Shown here piece by piece: positions 9,077-17,470 of a stretch of 64,000 nt of DNA (positions within the stretch are counted from its first letter, which is position 1; the number at the start of each line of letters is the position of its first letter). The stretch comes from Bacteroidia bacterium (GTDB lineage Bacteria > Bacteroidota > Bacteroidia > Flavobacteriales > Flavobacteriaceae), in the NCBI GenBank assembly GCA_030425285.1, contig JAUIAY010000002.1, positions 124,001 to 188,000 of the forward strand, given 5' to 3'. The notes below the pieces were generated by a model. It was given only the letters and a program-made list of their open reading frames with translations. It searched no databases and was not told the DNA's origin. The position numbers and the translations under genes are program-made.

Positions 9077-10297
9077 ATGAAAATAAGGATCCTAAATACA
9101 ATATTTATTTGTTTGGCGCTTGTTCTTCAAGTTGCCTGTAGGGAACCTTTTGAACCAGAATCTATAGAGTTTCTAGATGCCCTAGTTGTTGAAAGTACCA
9201 TTACCAATGAGCTTAAACACCAAGAAGTAAAACTCTCGCGTACGTATAGTTTGGAAAGCAACGAACCTATTATAGAAAACAATGCAACTGTTACTATTCA
9301 AGATAGTAACAATACCGTTTTTACCTTTTCACAAAATGAGGAAGGTATTTATGTTTCCGATACGGAATTCCAAGCGCAAGATGGACTAGTATATCAATTG
9401 TTAATAGTTACACAAGATGGTAAAGAGTATTTATCTTCTGATGTAACTTTGACACCAGTTTCTGAAATTTCAAATTTATACGCTGAATTAGTCACAAAAG
9501 ATAATGGTGAACAAGGAATATCTGTTTTTGTTGATAGTGATAACACTTCAGGAGAAGCACAATACTTTAAATACAATTATGAAGAAACCTATAAAGTCGT
9601 TGCTCCAAATTATTTTGGTTTTGATATAGAGTTGACAAATTTAATTCAAAATGCGAATGGTCTTGAATACGATATAATAGTCACAGAACGAGAACAGGAA
9701 GAAAGGGTTTGTTATACCTCTGAAGAATCTATTGGAATCATACAAACCTCTACTAATAATCTAGGAAACAACTTGATTTCGAGATTTGAGGTGAATTTTA
9801 TACCTATAAATTCAGCCAAAATAATAAACCGTTACAGTATTTTAGTCAATCAATATGTACAAAGCATAGAGGCATACACCTATTACAACACTATTGATGA
9901 ACTAGGTAGTTTAGGTAATGTATTATCCCAAACACAGCCTGGGTATGTTTTAGGAAATATCCAGCCAATAAGTGAGAGTTCTGAAAGAGTAATTGGCTAT
10001 TTTGAGACTACAACAGTTTCATCTGAAAGAATTTATTTCAATTTTACAGATTTTGATATACCTCAACCAGATTATTTTTATGATTGTGATTTACTGACTC
10101 TAGATTATAATGATAATTCAGCACAAGATGGTGATATAAATGAACGCAACGCACTTTATAGGCTAATTACCATTAACAAATATAAGTTGGCAGCAGGTGT
10201 TGACAACAGTGGATCCATATATGATATTGTAAATCCTGAATGTGGTGATTGTACATCAATATCATCAAATATAAGACCTGATTTTTGGGAAGATTAA
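9077..10297 (+). CDS. DUF4249 lipoprotein, first tandem copy
   Basis: A 406-residue lipoprotein of the DUF4249 family. The signal peptide ends in a lipobox (LQVAC) and the mature protein starts CREPFEPES, so it is anchored at the outer membrane. The family is routinely encoded next to TonB-dependent receptors and is thought to serve as a surface accessory subunit, although its ligand is unknown. Immunoglobulin-like early strands (NATVTIQDSNNTVFTFSQN) are followed by a Cys-containing tail, VNPECGDCTSISSNIRPDF. It starts two bases after the receptor stop. The next gene is a close duplicate; see that entry for the pattern of identity. Confidence 0.88.
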   Translation: MKIRILNTIFICLALVLQVACREPFEPESIEFLDALVVESTITNELKHQEVKLSRTYSLESNEPIIENNATVTIQDSNNTVFTFSQNEEGIYVSDTEFQAQDGLVYQLLIVTQDGKEYLSSDVTLTPVSEISNLYAELVTKDNGEQGISVFVDSDNTSGEAQYFKYNYEETYKVVAPNYFGFDIELTNLIQNANGLEYDIIVTEREQEERVCYTSEESIGIIQTSTNNLGNNLISRFEVNFIPINSAKIINRYSILVNQYVQSIEAYTYYNTIDELGSLGNVLSQTQPGYVLGNIQPISESSERVIGYFETTTVSSERIYFNFTDFDIPQPDYFYDCDLLTLDYNDNSAQDGDINERNALYRLITINKYKLAAGVDNSGSIYDIVNPECGDCTSISSNIRPDFWED

Positions 10298-10298
10298 T

Positions 10299-11510
10299 AT
10301 GATAAGAATATATTCCAAATACCTTTTGATTTTCATCTTCCTATTAGGATGCAGAGAGCCTTTTGAGCCAGAATCTATAGAGTTTCTAGATGCCCTAGTT
10401 GTTGAAAGCACCATTACCAATGAGCTTAAACACCAAGAAGTAAAACTCTCGCGTACATATAGTTTGGAAAGCAATGAACCTATTATAGAAAACAATGCTA
10501 CTGTTACCATTCAAGACAGTAACAATACCGTTTATACCTTTTCACAGAATCAAGAGGGTGTTTATATTTCTGATGCTGAATTTCAAGCGCAAGATGGACT
10601 AGTATACCAATTGTTCATAGTAACACAAGGTGGTAAAGAGTATCAATCTTCTGAAGTAGCCTTGACACCCGTTTCTGAAATTTCAAATTTATACGCTGAA
10701 TTAATTACAAAAGACACTGGAGAACAAGGTATATCTGTTTTTGTTGATATTGATAACACATCAGGAGAAGCAAAATACTTTAAATACAATTATGAAGAAA
10801 CCTATAAAATAGTCGCGCCCAACCACGTCAATTTTGATTTAGAAATTGCAAATTTGGTTCAGGACCATACTGGTCTTAGGTATGATATAATAATTACAGA
10901 GCGGGAGCAAGAAGAGCGAGTGTGCTACACGACAAAAAAGTCTGTTGGAGTTATACAAACAAGCACTAACGAATTGGAAAACAATTATATTTCTAGGTTT
11001 GAGGTGATTTTCATACCAATTGACGACAGTAGATTATTGGAACGGTATAGTATACTAGTTGAACAATATGTACAAAGTTTAGAAGCATATACCTATTATA
11101 ATACTATAGATGAATTGGGTGGATTAGGTAGTGTGCTATCCCAAACACAACCTGGATATGTTTTAGGAAATATTCAACCGATTAGTGAAAGTTCTGAAAA
11201 AGTTATAGGTTACTTTGAAGCTGCAACTATTTCTGAAGACAGAATATATTTTGACTATACCGATTTTGACATGCCTCAACCAGGATATTTTTACGAATGT
11301 GAGATTTGGACTTTAGATTACAGTGATAATACCGCGTTGGATGGCGATTTAAATGAGCGTAATTTCCTCTATCAGCTCGTTACAGTTGACAATTGGAAAC
11401 TAGCTATAGCAGTAGACAATTCATCAACTATTTATGATGTAGTTAATCCAGAATGTGGCGATTGCACATCAATATCATCTAATATAAGACCCGATTTTTG
11501 GGAAGATTAA
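10299..11510 (+). CDS. DUF4249 lipoprotein, second tandem copy
   Basis: A 403-residue paralogue of the preceding gene, starting one base after its stop. The signal peptides differ (this one is MIRIYSKYLLIFIFLLGC) but from CREPFEPES onward about 85 residues are almost identical, including at silent positions (compare 9140-9300 with 10355-10515). The middle third diverges, and the last 20 residues are again identical. The two products are both lipid-anchored and probably occupy the same place beside the receptor. The mosaic pattern suggests duplication followed by local gene conversion at the ends, with the ligand-facing middle free to change. Confidence 0.88.
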   Translation: MIRIYSKYLLIFIFLLGCREPFEPESIEFLDALVVESTITNELKHQEVKLSRTYSLESNEPIIENNATVTIQDSNNTVYTFSQNQEGVYISDAEFQAQDGLVYQLFIVTQGGKEYQSSEVALTPVSEISNLYAELITKDTGEQGISVFVDIDNTSGEAKYFKYNYEETYKIVAPNHVNFDLEIANLVQDHTGLRYDIIITEREQEERVCYTTKKSVGVIQTSTNELENNYISRFEVIFIPIDDSRLLERYSILVEQYVQSLEAYTYYNTIDELGGLGSVLSQTQPGYVLGNIQPISESSEKVIGYFEAATISEDRIYFDYTDFDMPQPGYFYECEIWTLDYSDNTALDGDLNERNFLYQLVTVDNWKLAIAVDNSSTIYDVVNPECGDCTSISSNIRPDFWED

Positions 11511-11513
11511 AAT

Positions 11514-13223
11514 ATGAAACAGCGCTTATTAATATTATACCTATTCATTTTATCACTAAAAAGCTTTTGTCAAATTAGCGCAAAAGATTATAACGTTTTA
11601 AAGAAGTCTATTCCGGAGGAATCTACCGTTTTAATTACCAATTCCGATTTCTTTTTAGCAGGTGAATATATATACTACAAAACTATTTTATGTGAAAAAG
11701 AGCAATTTAGCAATATTAGTAAACTTGTTTACGTTGAGCTTATTGGAAAAGACCATAATCCTGTTTTTAAACACAAACTAAAAGTAAAAAACAGTTCGGT
11801 TAATGGTGATTTTTTCATTCCTTCATCTATAAAAACAGGGCATTATAAGCTGGTTTCTTATACTCATTGGTCTCAAAACAATACGAAAGACAACTATTCT
11901 GAAAAGGATATGTTTATTATCAATCCATTTTCAACAGAATCAAAAAGTTATGAAGAAATTAATACTAAAAAAGTTGTACAGATAGCCAAAAACGATTCTG
12001 TGGTTTATCCTAAAACTATTGATGCAGATTTTGCCGCGCTACAACTAAATCAATCATCATATTCTAGTCGGGAAAAAGTTTCTATGGAAATACAATTGAA
12101 TGAAACTGACAACTCAATCCATACACTATCTGTTAGAAAAGTTGATTCTATTGTGATTTCAAATTATCCTGAAGAAAGAAGAATTAATAATACATCCACT
12201 ACCCGATTTTTACCTGAATTACGAGGCGAAATTATTTCGGGTTATTTAGAATCTAATAATGATGTACCTGTTGATAACATTGATATTTCATTATCCTTTG
12301 CAGGGAAAAACCCCATAGTTAAAAACGCGGTTACAAATAGTAATGGGCAGTTTTATTTTATCCTTAATAGCAATTACGGTAATAAACTTTTGAATGTTCA
12401 GGTTTTGAACAAGGATAAAGACCATTATAAAATCACTTTGCAAGCCAAACAATTCAACTTTCTCAACCAGCTTGAATTTCATGATGTAACACTTGAAAGT
12501 AATTTAAAAAAATGGCTAGAACAGGAAAGTGTTAATCACCAAATTGAAAACGCCTATTTTGCCGTGAAAGCTGATAGCATTATGGTAAATGATTTAAACA
12601 AAGACTTTTACAATTCCATTGAAACCATATTTAATCTAGACGATTACACAAGATTTAAAACCATTAGGGAAACTTTTGTTGAGATTGTGAATACAGCATC
12701 ATTAACAAAACACGATACTACTTATGTTTTTAATGTACCAGATTTAGTAAATATCAATTACAATAGAGATTTAAATTATTTGACACCATTGATATTGGTT
12801 GATGGTATTTTAATTCAAGACAATTTGGATATTGTTAATTATGATGTGGCCAGCATAGAAAGTATTAGTACAGTAACCGGTCAATACATTTACGGAAACA
12901 CCCTTTATAATGGTGTCATATCATTTAAGACCTACGATGGTGACTTTGATAATGTTGCTCATGATTATTTTAAAAAGATAGATTATGCTTCAATCCAACC
13001 TTCAAAATTATACTATGAACCGAACTATGAAAACAACCAAACACTAAAGCGGATACCTGATTATAGAAAGCAACTGTTGTGGGTTCCTAATCTAGGCTTA
13101 AAAGAACGTACCACGATTAGCTTTTTTACGTCAGACAATAAAGGTCTTTACCAAGTTTTATTGAAATCAGTTACGCCTAATGGAGAAACCAAAACTGTAT
13201 CAAAATATTTTACCGTTAATTAA
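11514..13223 (+). CDS. Large exported beta-rich protein, last gene of receptor operon
   Basis: A 569-residue protein with a signal peptide (MKQRLLILYLFILSLKSFCQ). Residues 35-125 read like an alpha-2-macroglobulin MG2-type domain (VLITNSDFFLAGEYIYYKT, then HYKLVSYTHWSQNN). Around residues 235-275 there is a carboxypeptidase-D-like segment (EIISGYLESNNDVPVDNIDI), and later a plug-like PLILVDGILIQDN followed by ASIESISTVTGQYIYGN, the phrase used in TonB plugs. There is no barrel, so it is likely a periplasmic or surface partner of the receptor. It begins three bases after the second DUF4249 gene, and its 3' end overlaps the convergent next gene by eight bases. Confidence 0.75.
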   Translation: MKQRLLILYLFILSLKSFCQISAKDYNVLKKSIPEESTVLITNSDFFLAGEYIYYKTILCEKEQFSNISKLVYVELIGKDHNPVFKHKLKVKNSSVNGDFFIPSSIKTGHYKLVSYTHWSQNNTKDNYSEKDMFIINPFSTESKSYEEINTKKVVQIAKNDSVVYPKTIDADFAALQLNQSSYSSREKVSMEIQLNETDNSIHTLSVRKVDSIVISNYPEERRINNTSTTRFLPELRGEIISGYLESNNDVPVDNIDISLSFAGKNPIVKNAVTNSNGQFYFILNSNYGNKLLNVQVLNKDKDHYKITLQAKQFNFLNQLEFHDVTLESNLKKWLEQESVNHQIENAYFAVKADSIMVNDLNKDFYNSIETIFNLDDYTRFKTIRETFVEIVNTASLTKHDTTYVFNVPDLVNINYNRDLNYLTPLILVDGILIQDNLDIVNYDVASIESISTVTGQYIYGNTLYNGVISFKTYDGDFDNVAHDYFKKIDYASIQPSKLYYEPNYENNQTLKRIPDYRKQLLWVPNLGLKERTTISFFTSDNKGLYQVLLKSVTPNGETKTVSKYFTVN

Positions 13224-13719
13224 CCGGATAAATAAACGATTCAACTGTTTTGAAGCTTAATAGCTCATCTTCACTTAAATCATAGGTCAAAAACAATTCG
13301 CCCCAATATTTTCCATCTGAAAAATTAGCAATAATCCATTTATGGTTTAACACACGAATAGAGTTTATAAGCATCTTACTTCCTGTTAAAGACGGATAAG
13401 GTATCAAAGGATGTTCATCGCCCTTTACCGTATTAAGTTCATAGAGTTCCTCTTTAATAAACGGAATTAATTTATCTACCCGATACCCTTGCTCTTCAAA
13501 ATAGGTCATAGCTGGTTCACTTTCCTCAATTGAGAATTCAGATAAGGTTAAAACACGATCACGTAATTCATTTATGGTATCGGCATATTTTTCAAATTTT
13601 AATTCTTTTTTGGCTAGCTTATTTTCATAATCTTCCAATATATTTTTAGAATTTACGTATTGGAAAACAACCAATAATAAGGCAAAAATAAACAGATACA
13701 TAAAAATTCTATTCTTCAT
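13216..13719 (-). CDS. Membrane-anchored protein of unknown function
   Basis: A 167-residue protein with one N-terminal hydrophobic anchor (FMYLFIFALLLVVFQYV) and a short coiled-coil-like stretch (DYENKLAKKELKFEKYADTI) before a globular part. The C-terminal half contains HPLIPYPSLTGSKMLINSIR and an alternating hydrophobic tail, with no catalytic motif that I can name. The start codon abuts the stop codon of the MBL-fold gene upstream, so the two are co-transcribed, but there is no evidence that they act together. Confidence 0.7.
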   Translation of the reverse strand: MKNRIFMYLFIFALLLVVFQYVNSKNILEDYENKLAKKELKFEKYADTINELRDRVLTLSEFSIEESEPAMTYFEEQGYRVDKLIPFIKEELYELNTVKGDEHPLIPYPSLTGSKMLINSIRVLNHKWIIANFSDGKYWGELFLTYDLSEDELLSFKTVESFIYPVN

Positions 13720-14481
13720 CTATAAAGTGATTTGTAAGTTATCGTAAGCTAAATAAACGTCTTTTGGTAATTTTTGTTGTACATCGTCATGAAAGCCCAA
13801 TAAGTGACTTATATGTGTTAAATAAGTGCGTTTAGGCTTGAGCGTTTCAATAATTGTCAATGCTTCGTTTAAACTAAAATGTGAAGGATGCGGCTCCTCC
13901 CGCAAGGCATTAATGACCAAAACCTCTAGGTTTTGTAATTTATCCAACTCAGCATCTGGTATAGCATTCATGTCGGTTAAATAAGCAAAATCCTGAAAAC
14001 GATATCCAAAAACCTGTAAATTATAGTGTATTCCATTTATAGGGACAACTGATAGGTCGCTAATCTCAAATGGATTATTGGTTATCTTATTTGTAATAAC
14101 TGCTGGTGCACCTGGATATCTATTTTCAGTTTCAAAGATATAATCAAACCGTCTCTCCAATTCTCCTATCACACGTTCGTGGGCATAAATAGGCATATCG
14201 CCTTGTCTGAATACAAATGGCCTGATATCATCCAATCCTGCTGTGTGGTCAGCATGCTCATGGGTAAATAGAATACCGTCTATTTTTGTGCAATGGGCTC
14301 GAAGCATTTGTTGCCTAAAATCTGGGCCACAATCAATAACATAAGCATGCTGTTCCCATTCTATCAAAACAGAAACTCGTAAGCGCTTGTCTTTGGGATT
14401 TGTACTTAAACAAACTGGATGAGAGCTTCCAATTACAGGAATTCCTTGAGATGTACCAGTGCCTAAAAATGTTACTTTCAA
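13720..14481 (-). CDS. MBL-fold metallo-hydrolase, PhnP-like
   Basis: A 253-residue cytoplasmic metallo-beta-lactamase-fold hydrolase. The family signature is complete: THEHADHTAGLDD gives the HxHxDH metal site, DCGPDFRQQ carries an upstream acidic residue, a late DMNAIPD supplies the bridging Asp, and THISHLLGFHDD supplies the last His ligands. The opening MKVTFLGTGTSQGIPVIG is that of the PhnP/phosphodiesterase branch. In phosphonate operons PhnP opens cyclic ribose phosphates, but there are no phn genes here, so a general phosphodiesterase role is more likely. It is divergent from the 486-residue conserved protein. Confidence 0.85.
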   Translation of the reverse strand: MKVTFLGTGTSQGIPVIGSSHPVCLSTNPKDKRLRVSVLIEWEQHAYVIDCGPDFRQQMLRAHCTKIDGILFTHEHADHTAGLDDIRPFVFRQGDMPIYAHERVIGELERRFDYIFETENRYPGAPAVITNKITNNPFEISDLSVVPINGIHYNLQVFGYRFQDFAYLTDMNAIPDAELDKLQNLEVLVINALREEPHPSHFSLNEALTIIETLKPKRTYLTHISHLLGFHDDVQQKLPKDVYLAYDNLQITL

Positions 14482-14516
14482 TGCTTAAAATTTGAAACAA
14501 AAATAGGGTTATTTTT

Positions 14517-14545
14517 TTGTTTAACATGGTAATTTAATACCTTTG
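14517..14545 (+). promoter_or_regulatory. Bacteroidota-type promoter
   Basis: TTG at 14517-14519 and the -7 element TACCTTTG at 14538-14545 are separated by 18 bases, a full match to the Bacteroidota sigma-A arrangement. Predicted transcription start is near 14552, about 20 bases before the ATG at 14572. Confidence 0.6.
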
Positions 14546-14571
14546 TAAGTAAGAATTAATCCCAATTTACA

Positions 14572-16032
14572 ATGGAAATTAGCTTAAAAGGCGACAGAGA
14601 GTTTGATGAAGTTCCTTCCTTGAAAACTAAAGCACTTCGAATAAATCTTAACGAAAATATTTACGGAACATTTGCCGAAATTGGTGCTGGTCAGGAAACC
14701 GTGAGACAATTCTTTAGAGCTGGAGGAGCTTCTGGAACCATTGCAAAAGCCATGTCTGCCTACGATAAGGATTTTAGTGATGCTATTTATGGTATTGAAG
14801 ATGATGGTCGCTATGTTACCGAAGCGCGTTTACGTAAAATGTTGAACCATGAAATCAACCTTATTGAACAACGATTAATTCGTGAAAAACATCCTAATAA
14901 GCTCTATTTTTCTTATGCCAACACCGTGGCAACTATAGATTTCGCCAAGAAATACAAAGGTCATGGATGGGTTGGTATTCGTTACCAGATTGATCCTCAT
15001 GAAAGAGAATACAATGAGATTACGCTTCACATTCGGTTTAAGGAGAATGATGCCAGGTTACAACAGGAAACACTTGGTATACTTGGAACCAATTTAATTT
15101 ATGGTGCCTTTTACAAATATAATGAGCCTAAAAAGTTATTACGCTATTTATATGATCACCTAGACAAAGACCAATTGGAAATTGATACTATTAATTTTGA
15201 TGGCCCTGTTTTCAAAAATGTCGATAACCGTTTAATGAGCTTACAACTGGTTAAAAATGGTATGACTGATGCCGTAATGTTTGCACCAGACGGCAATAAC
15301 GTTCTACCTGCTGCTGTACTTTATAAAAAGAACATTCTAGCTTTAAGAGGGAGTTTTAGACCGGTTACCAAAGTAAATATGGACATGTTCAAGAAATCCT
15401 ATGACATGTTTGTAAAAGAAAACAAGGTGGATGAAGACAAAACGCAAGTTGTATTCGAAATCACACTTTCCAATTTAAGAGCTGAAGGCGAAATCGATGA
15501 GCAGGATTTTATGGATCGGGCGAGACTTCTATGCTCTTTAGGACAAACCGTTCTCATTTCAAATTTTCAAGAGTATTATAAACTGGTTGAATATTTTTCT
15601 CAATACACAAAAAGTCGAATGGGCCTTGCCATGGGTGTCAATAATTTAGTCGATATTTTTGACGAAAAGTATTACCGACACTTAAGTGGTGGTATTTTAG
15701 AAGCATTCGGAAAACTGTTCTTCAAGGATTTGCGCGTGTATCTTTATCCAATGAAAAATGACGATGGCACCTTAACAACAAGTGAAAACTTAAAAGTTCA
15801 CCCACGTATGAAAGAATTATACAAATTCTTTAAATACAATGGTAAAGTGGTTGATATTGCAGATTATGACGCATCAAACCTTACGGTATTTTCAAGAAAA
15901 GTATTGAAAATGATCAGCGATGGAAAAGATGGCTGGGAAGCCATGTTACCTGAAGGTGTTGCCAAATTAATTAAAGAAAAAAGCTTGTTTGGATTTGAAA
16001 CCGAAGAGTTCATACATCCGGATGATCTTTAA
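14572..16032 (+). CDS. Conserved cytoplasmic protein of unknown function
   Basis: A 486-residue protein that I recognise as strongly conserved in Bacteroidota and some other bacteria, often labelled TonB-dependent receptor or nicotinate-nucleotide adenylyltransferase in databases. Neither label fits: there is no signal peptide, plug or barrel, and no HxGH nucleotidyltransferase motif. What can be seen is a soluble protein with a glycine-rich FRAGGASGTIAKAMSAYDKD segment near residues 48-67, a very acidic and basic middle, and a long helical C-terminal half. It has its own promoter and a strong terminator, consistent with a stand-alone housekeeping gene. Confidence 0.8.
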   Translation: MEISLKGDREFDEVPSLKTKALRINLNENIYGTFAEIGAGQETVRQFFRAGGASGTIAKAMSAYDKDFSDAIYGIEDDGRYVTEARLRKMLNHEINLIEQRLIREKHPNKLYFSYANTVATIDFAKKYKGHGWVGIRYQIDPHEREYNEITLHIRFKENDARLQQETLGILGTNLIYGAFYKYNEPKKLLRYLYDHLDKDQLEIDTINFDGPVFKNVDNRLMSLQLVKNGMTDAVMFAPDGNNVLPAAVLYKKNILALRGSFRPVTKVNMDMFKKSYDMFVKENKVDEDKTQVVFEITLSNLRAEGEIDEQDFMDRARLLCSLGQTVLISNFQEYYKLVEYFSQYTKSRMGLAMGVNNLVDIFDEKYYRHLSGGILEAFGKLFFKDLRVYLYPMKNDDGTLTTSENLKVHPRMKELYKFFKYNGKVVDIADYDASNLTVFSRKVLKMISDGKDGWEAMLPEGVAKLIKEKSLFGFETEEFIHPDDL

Positions 16033-16047
16033 AATATAAAACGACAT

Positions 16048-16081
16048 AAAAAAAGGGAACCAAATCTGGTTCCCTTTTTTT
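16048..16081. terminator. Bidirectional terminator between convergent genes
   Basis: A perfect stem GGGAACCA/TGGTTCCC (16055-16062 with 16067-16074), loop of four bases, flanked by a run of A on the left and T on the right so that it works in both directions. The stop codon of the bcp gene lies inside its T tract. Confidence 0.9.
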
Positions 16082-16532
16082 ATGTCAGTATCTGATTAGT
16101 ATGTTCTTTTGTTTTCACTTTTAAAATAACATCTTCGATTATGCCTTTCTCATCAATAATAAAGGTAGTTCGGTGAATACCATCAAACTCTCTACCCATA
16201 AATTTTTTAGGCCCCCAAACACCATAGGCTTCTATTACTTCCTTATCAACATCAGCCAATAATCTATATGGTAATTCAAATTTCTTTTTAAAATTGCTTT
16301 GTTTTCTTTGGGTATCAGCACTCACTCCCAATATTTCATAACCCAACGATTGAAAACGTTCATAATTATCACTTAAATTACAGGCTTCAACCGTACATCC
16401 TGGCGTATTGGCTTTTGGATAAAAGAAAATGACCAACTTTTTTCCTCGAAAATCTGATAATGATACATCGTTTCCACTTTCATCTTTGGCTGTAAATTCA
16501 GGAGCTTGATCACCTGGTTGTAATTGTGTCAT
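16080..16532 (-). CDS. bcp: Thioredoxin-dependent thiol peroxidase (Bcp/PrxQ)
   Basis: A 150-residue atypical two-Cys peroxiredoxin that reduces hydrogen peroxide and organic hydroperoxides in the cytoplasm using thioredoxin. The peroxidatic Cys46 and resolving Cys51 are in TPGCTVEACNL, five residues apart as in Bcp, and the fold motifs FRGKKLVIFFYPK and GVSADTQRKQSNFKKK match. The frame is open further upstream to 16637, but the ATG at 16532 (MTQLQPGDQAPEF) gives the normal family N terminus. The extension would overlap the divergent nth start, so it is rejected. Confidence 0.93.
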   Translation of the reverse strand: MTQLQPGDQAPEFTAKDESGNDVSLSDFRGKKLVIFFYPKANTPGCTVEACNLSDNYERFQSLGYEILGVSADTQRKQSNFKKKFELPYRLLADVDKEVIEAYGVWGPKKFMGREFDGIHRTTFIIDEKGIIEDVILKVKTKEHTNQILT

Positions 16533-16569
16533 ATTGTTTAACTTTGAAATTTCTACAAAAATACAATTT

Positions 16570-17226
16570 ATGACCAAGCAAGAAAAGGTAGACTTCGTAA
16601 TAAAGACATTAAATGACCTATATCCTGAAATCCCCATTCCTTTAGACCATAAAGATCCCTATACTTTGCTTATAGCCGTTCTTATGTCGGCACAAAGTAC
16701 TGATGTACGGGTTAATCAAATTACTCCATTGTTATTTGCAAAGGCTGATAATCCGTATGACATGGTGAAACTATCTGTTGATGAGATTCGGGAAATTATC
16801 AAGCCTGTTGGGCTCTCTCCCATGAAAAGTAAAGGCATTCATGGACTTTCACAAATTTTAATTGACAAATACGACGGTGAAGTTCCTAAAACCTATGAAG
16901 CACTGGAAGCTTTACCTGCTGTAGGTCACAAAACAGCCGCTGTTGTTTTGTCGCAAGCATTTGGCATTCCAGCTTTTCCAGTAGATACACATATTCATAG
17001 ATTGATGTATCGTTGGGGACTAACAAATGGAAAAAATGTGGTTCAAACAGAAAAGGATGCCAAGAGGTTATTTCCTGAAGTTTTATGGAATGATTTACAT
17101 TTGCAAATCATTTGGTATGGTCGAGAGTACTCTCCTGCAAGGGGCTGGGACTTGGAAAAAGATGTAATTACCAAAACCATTGGTCGTAAATCCGTATTAA
17201 AAGATTATAACTCAAAAAAGAAATAA
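16570..17226 (+). CDS. nth: Endonuclease III-like DNA glycosylase without iron-sulfur cluster
   Basis: A 218-residue base-excision-repair glycosylase/AP lyase of the HhH-GPD superfamily. The helix-hairpin-helix is LPAVGHKTAAVVL with the catalytic Lys121, and the catalytic Asp139 is in PVDTHIHR. In the E. coli enzyme four C-terminal cysteines bind a [4Fe-4S] cluster; here the region reads YSPARGWDLEKD and the whole protein contains no cysteine at all, so the cluster has been lost. Length and fold are otherwise normal. The ATG at 16570 is the family start; a longer open frame from 16534 is not needed. It is divergent from bcp with a 37-base gap. Confidence 0.9.
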   Translation: MTKQEKVDFVIKTLNDLYPEIPIPLDHKDPYTLLIAVLMSAQSTDVRVNQITPLLFAKADNPYDMVKLSVDEIREIIKPVGLSPMKSKGIHGLSQILIDKYDGEVPKTYEALEALPAVGHKTAAVVLSQAFGIPAFPVDTHIHRLMYRWGLTNGKNVVQTEKDAKRLFPEVLWNDLHLQIIWYGREYSPARGWDLEKDVITKTIGRKSVLKDYNSKKK

Positions 17227-17227
17227 A

Positions 17228-17258
17228 AAAAAGTCCCGAGACTAATCAGGACTTTTTC
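17228..17258. terminator. Terminator between nth and the small-protein gene
   Basis: Stem AAAAAGTCC/GGACTTTTT (17228-17236 with 17249-17257) with a 12-base loop. It directly follows the nth stop and sits in the tail-to-tail gap with the minus-strand 48-residue protein, so it can serve both. Confidence 0.75.
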
Positions 17259-17263
17259 AAAGT

Positions 17264-17410
17264 TTAGTTGAGAAGTGCTTCAAACTTCATCTTATTACAA
17301 TTTATAACACTTAAAGCCTTCGAGTAATTAAGAAGAAAATTAACCGTTTCTTCTTTTGGGTTTAGATTAAGTTGTTTTTGAGGATTTTTTTTAGAGTAAA
17401 GTTTTGCCAT
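17264..17410 (-). CDS. 48-residue conserved small protein downstream of ECF sigma factor
   Basis: A short frame from ATG at 17410 to TAA, beginning MAKLYSKKNPQKQLNLNPKE and ending NCNKMKFEALLN. It has a polar, lysine-rich first half and an amphipathic helix-like second half (VNFLLNYSKALSVI). It is flanked by a terminator and lies 60 bases after the sigma factor gene on the same strand, so it is probably on the same transcript. I believe near-identical small proteins occur across Flavobacteriaceae, but I cannot check this here. No function is known. Confidence 0.7.
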   Translation of the reverse strand: MAKLYSKKNPQKQLNLNPKEETVNFLLNYSKALSVINCNKMKFEALLN

Positions 17411-17470
17411 TTAAATTAAATTTTTGGTTCTATATACTTTACCTAACGTTCATATTTTATATTTATTGTA

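Noticed and set aside
9077-11510. Tandem DUF4249 copies as an assembly artefact
   Set aside because: The signal peptides and the middle third differ clearly, so they are two genuine genes.
16533-16637. N-terminal extension of Bcp
   Set aside because: It has no homology to the family and overlaps the divergent nth start; the ATG at 16532 gives the standard N terminus.
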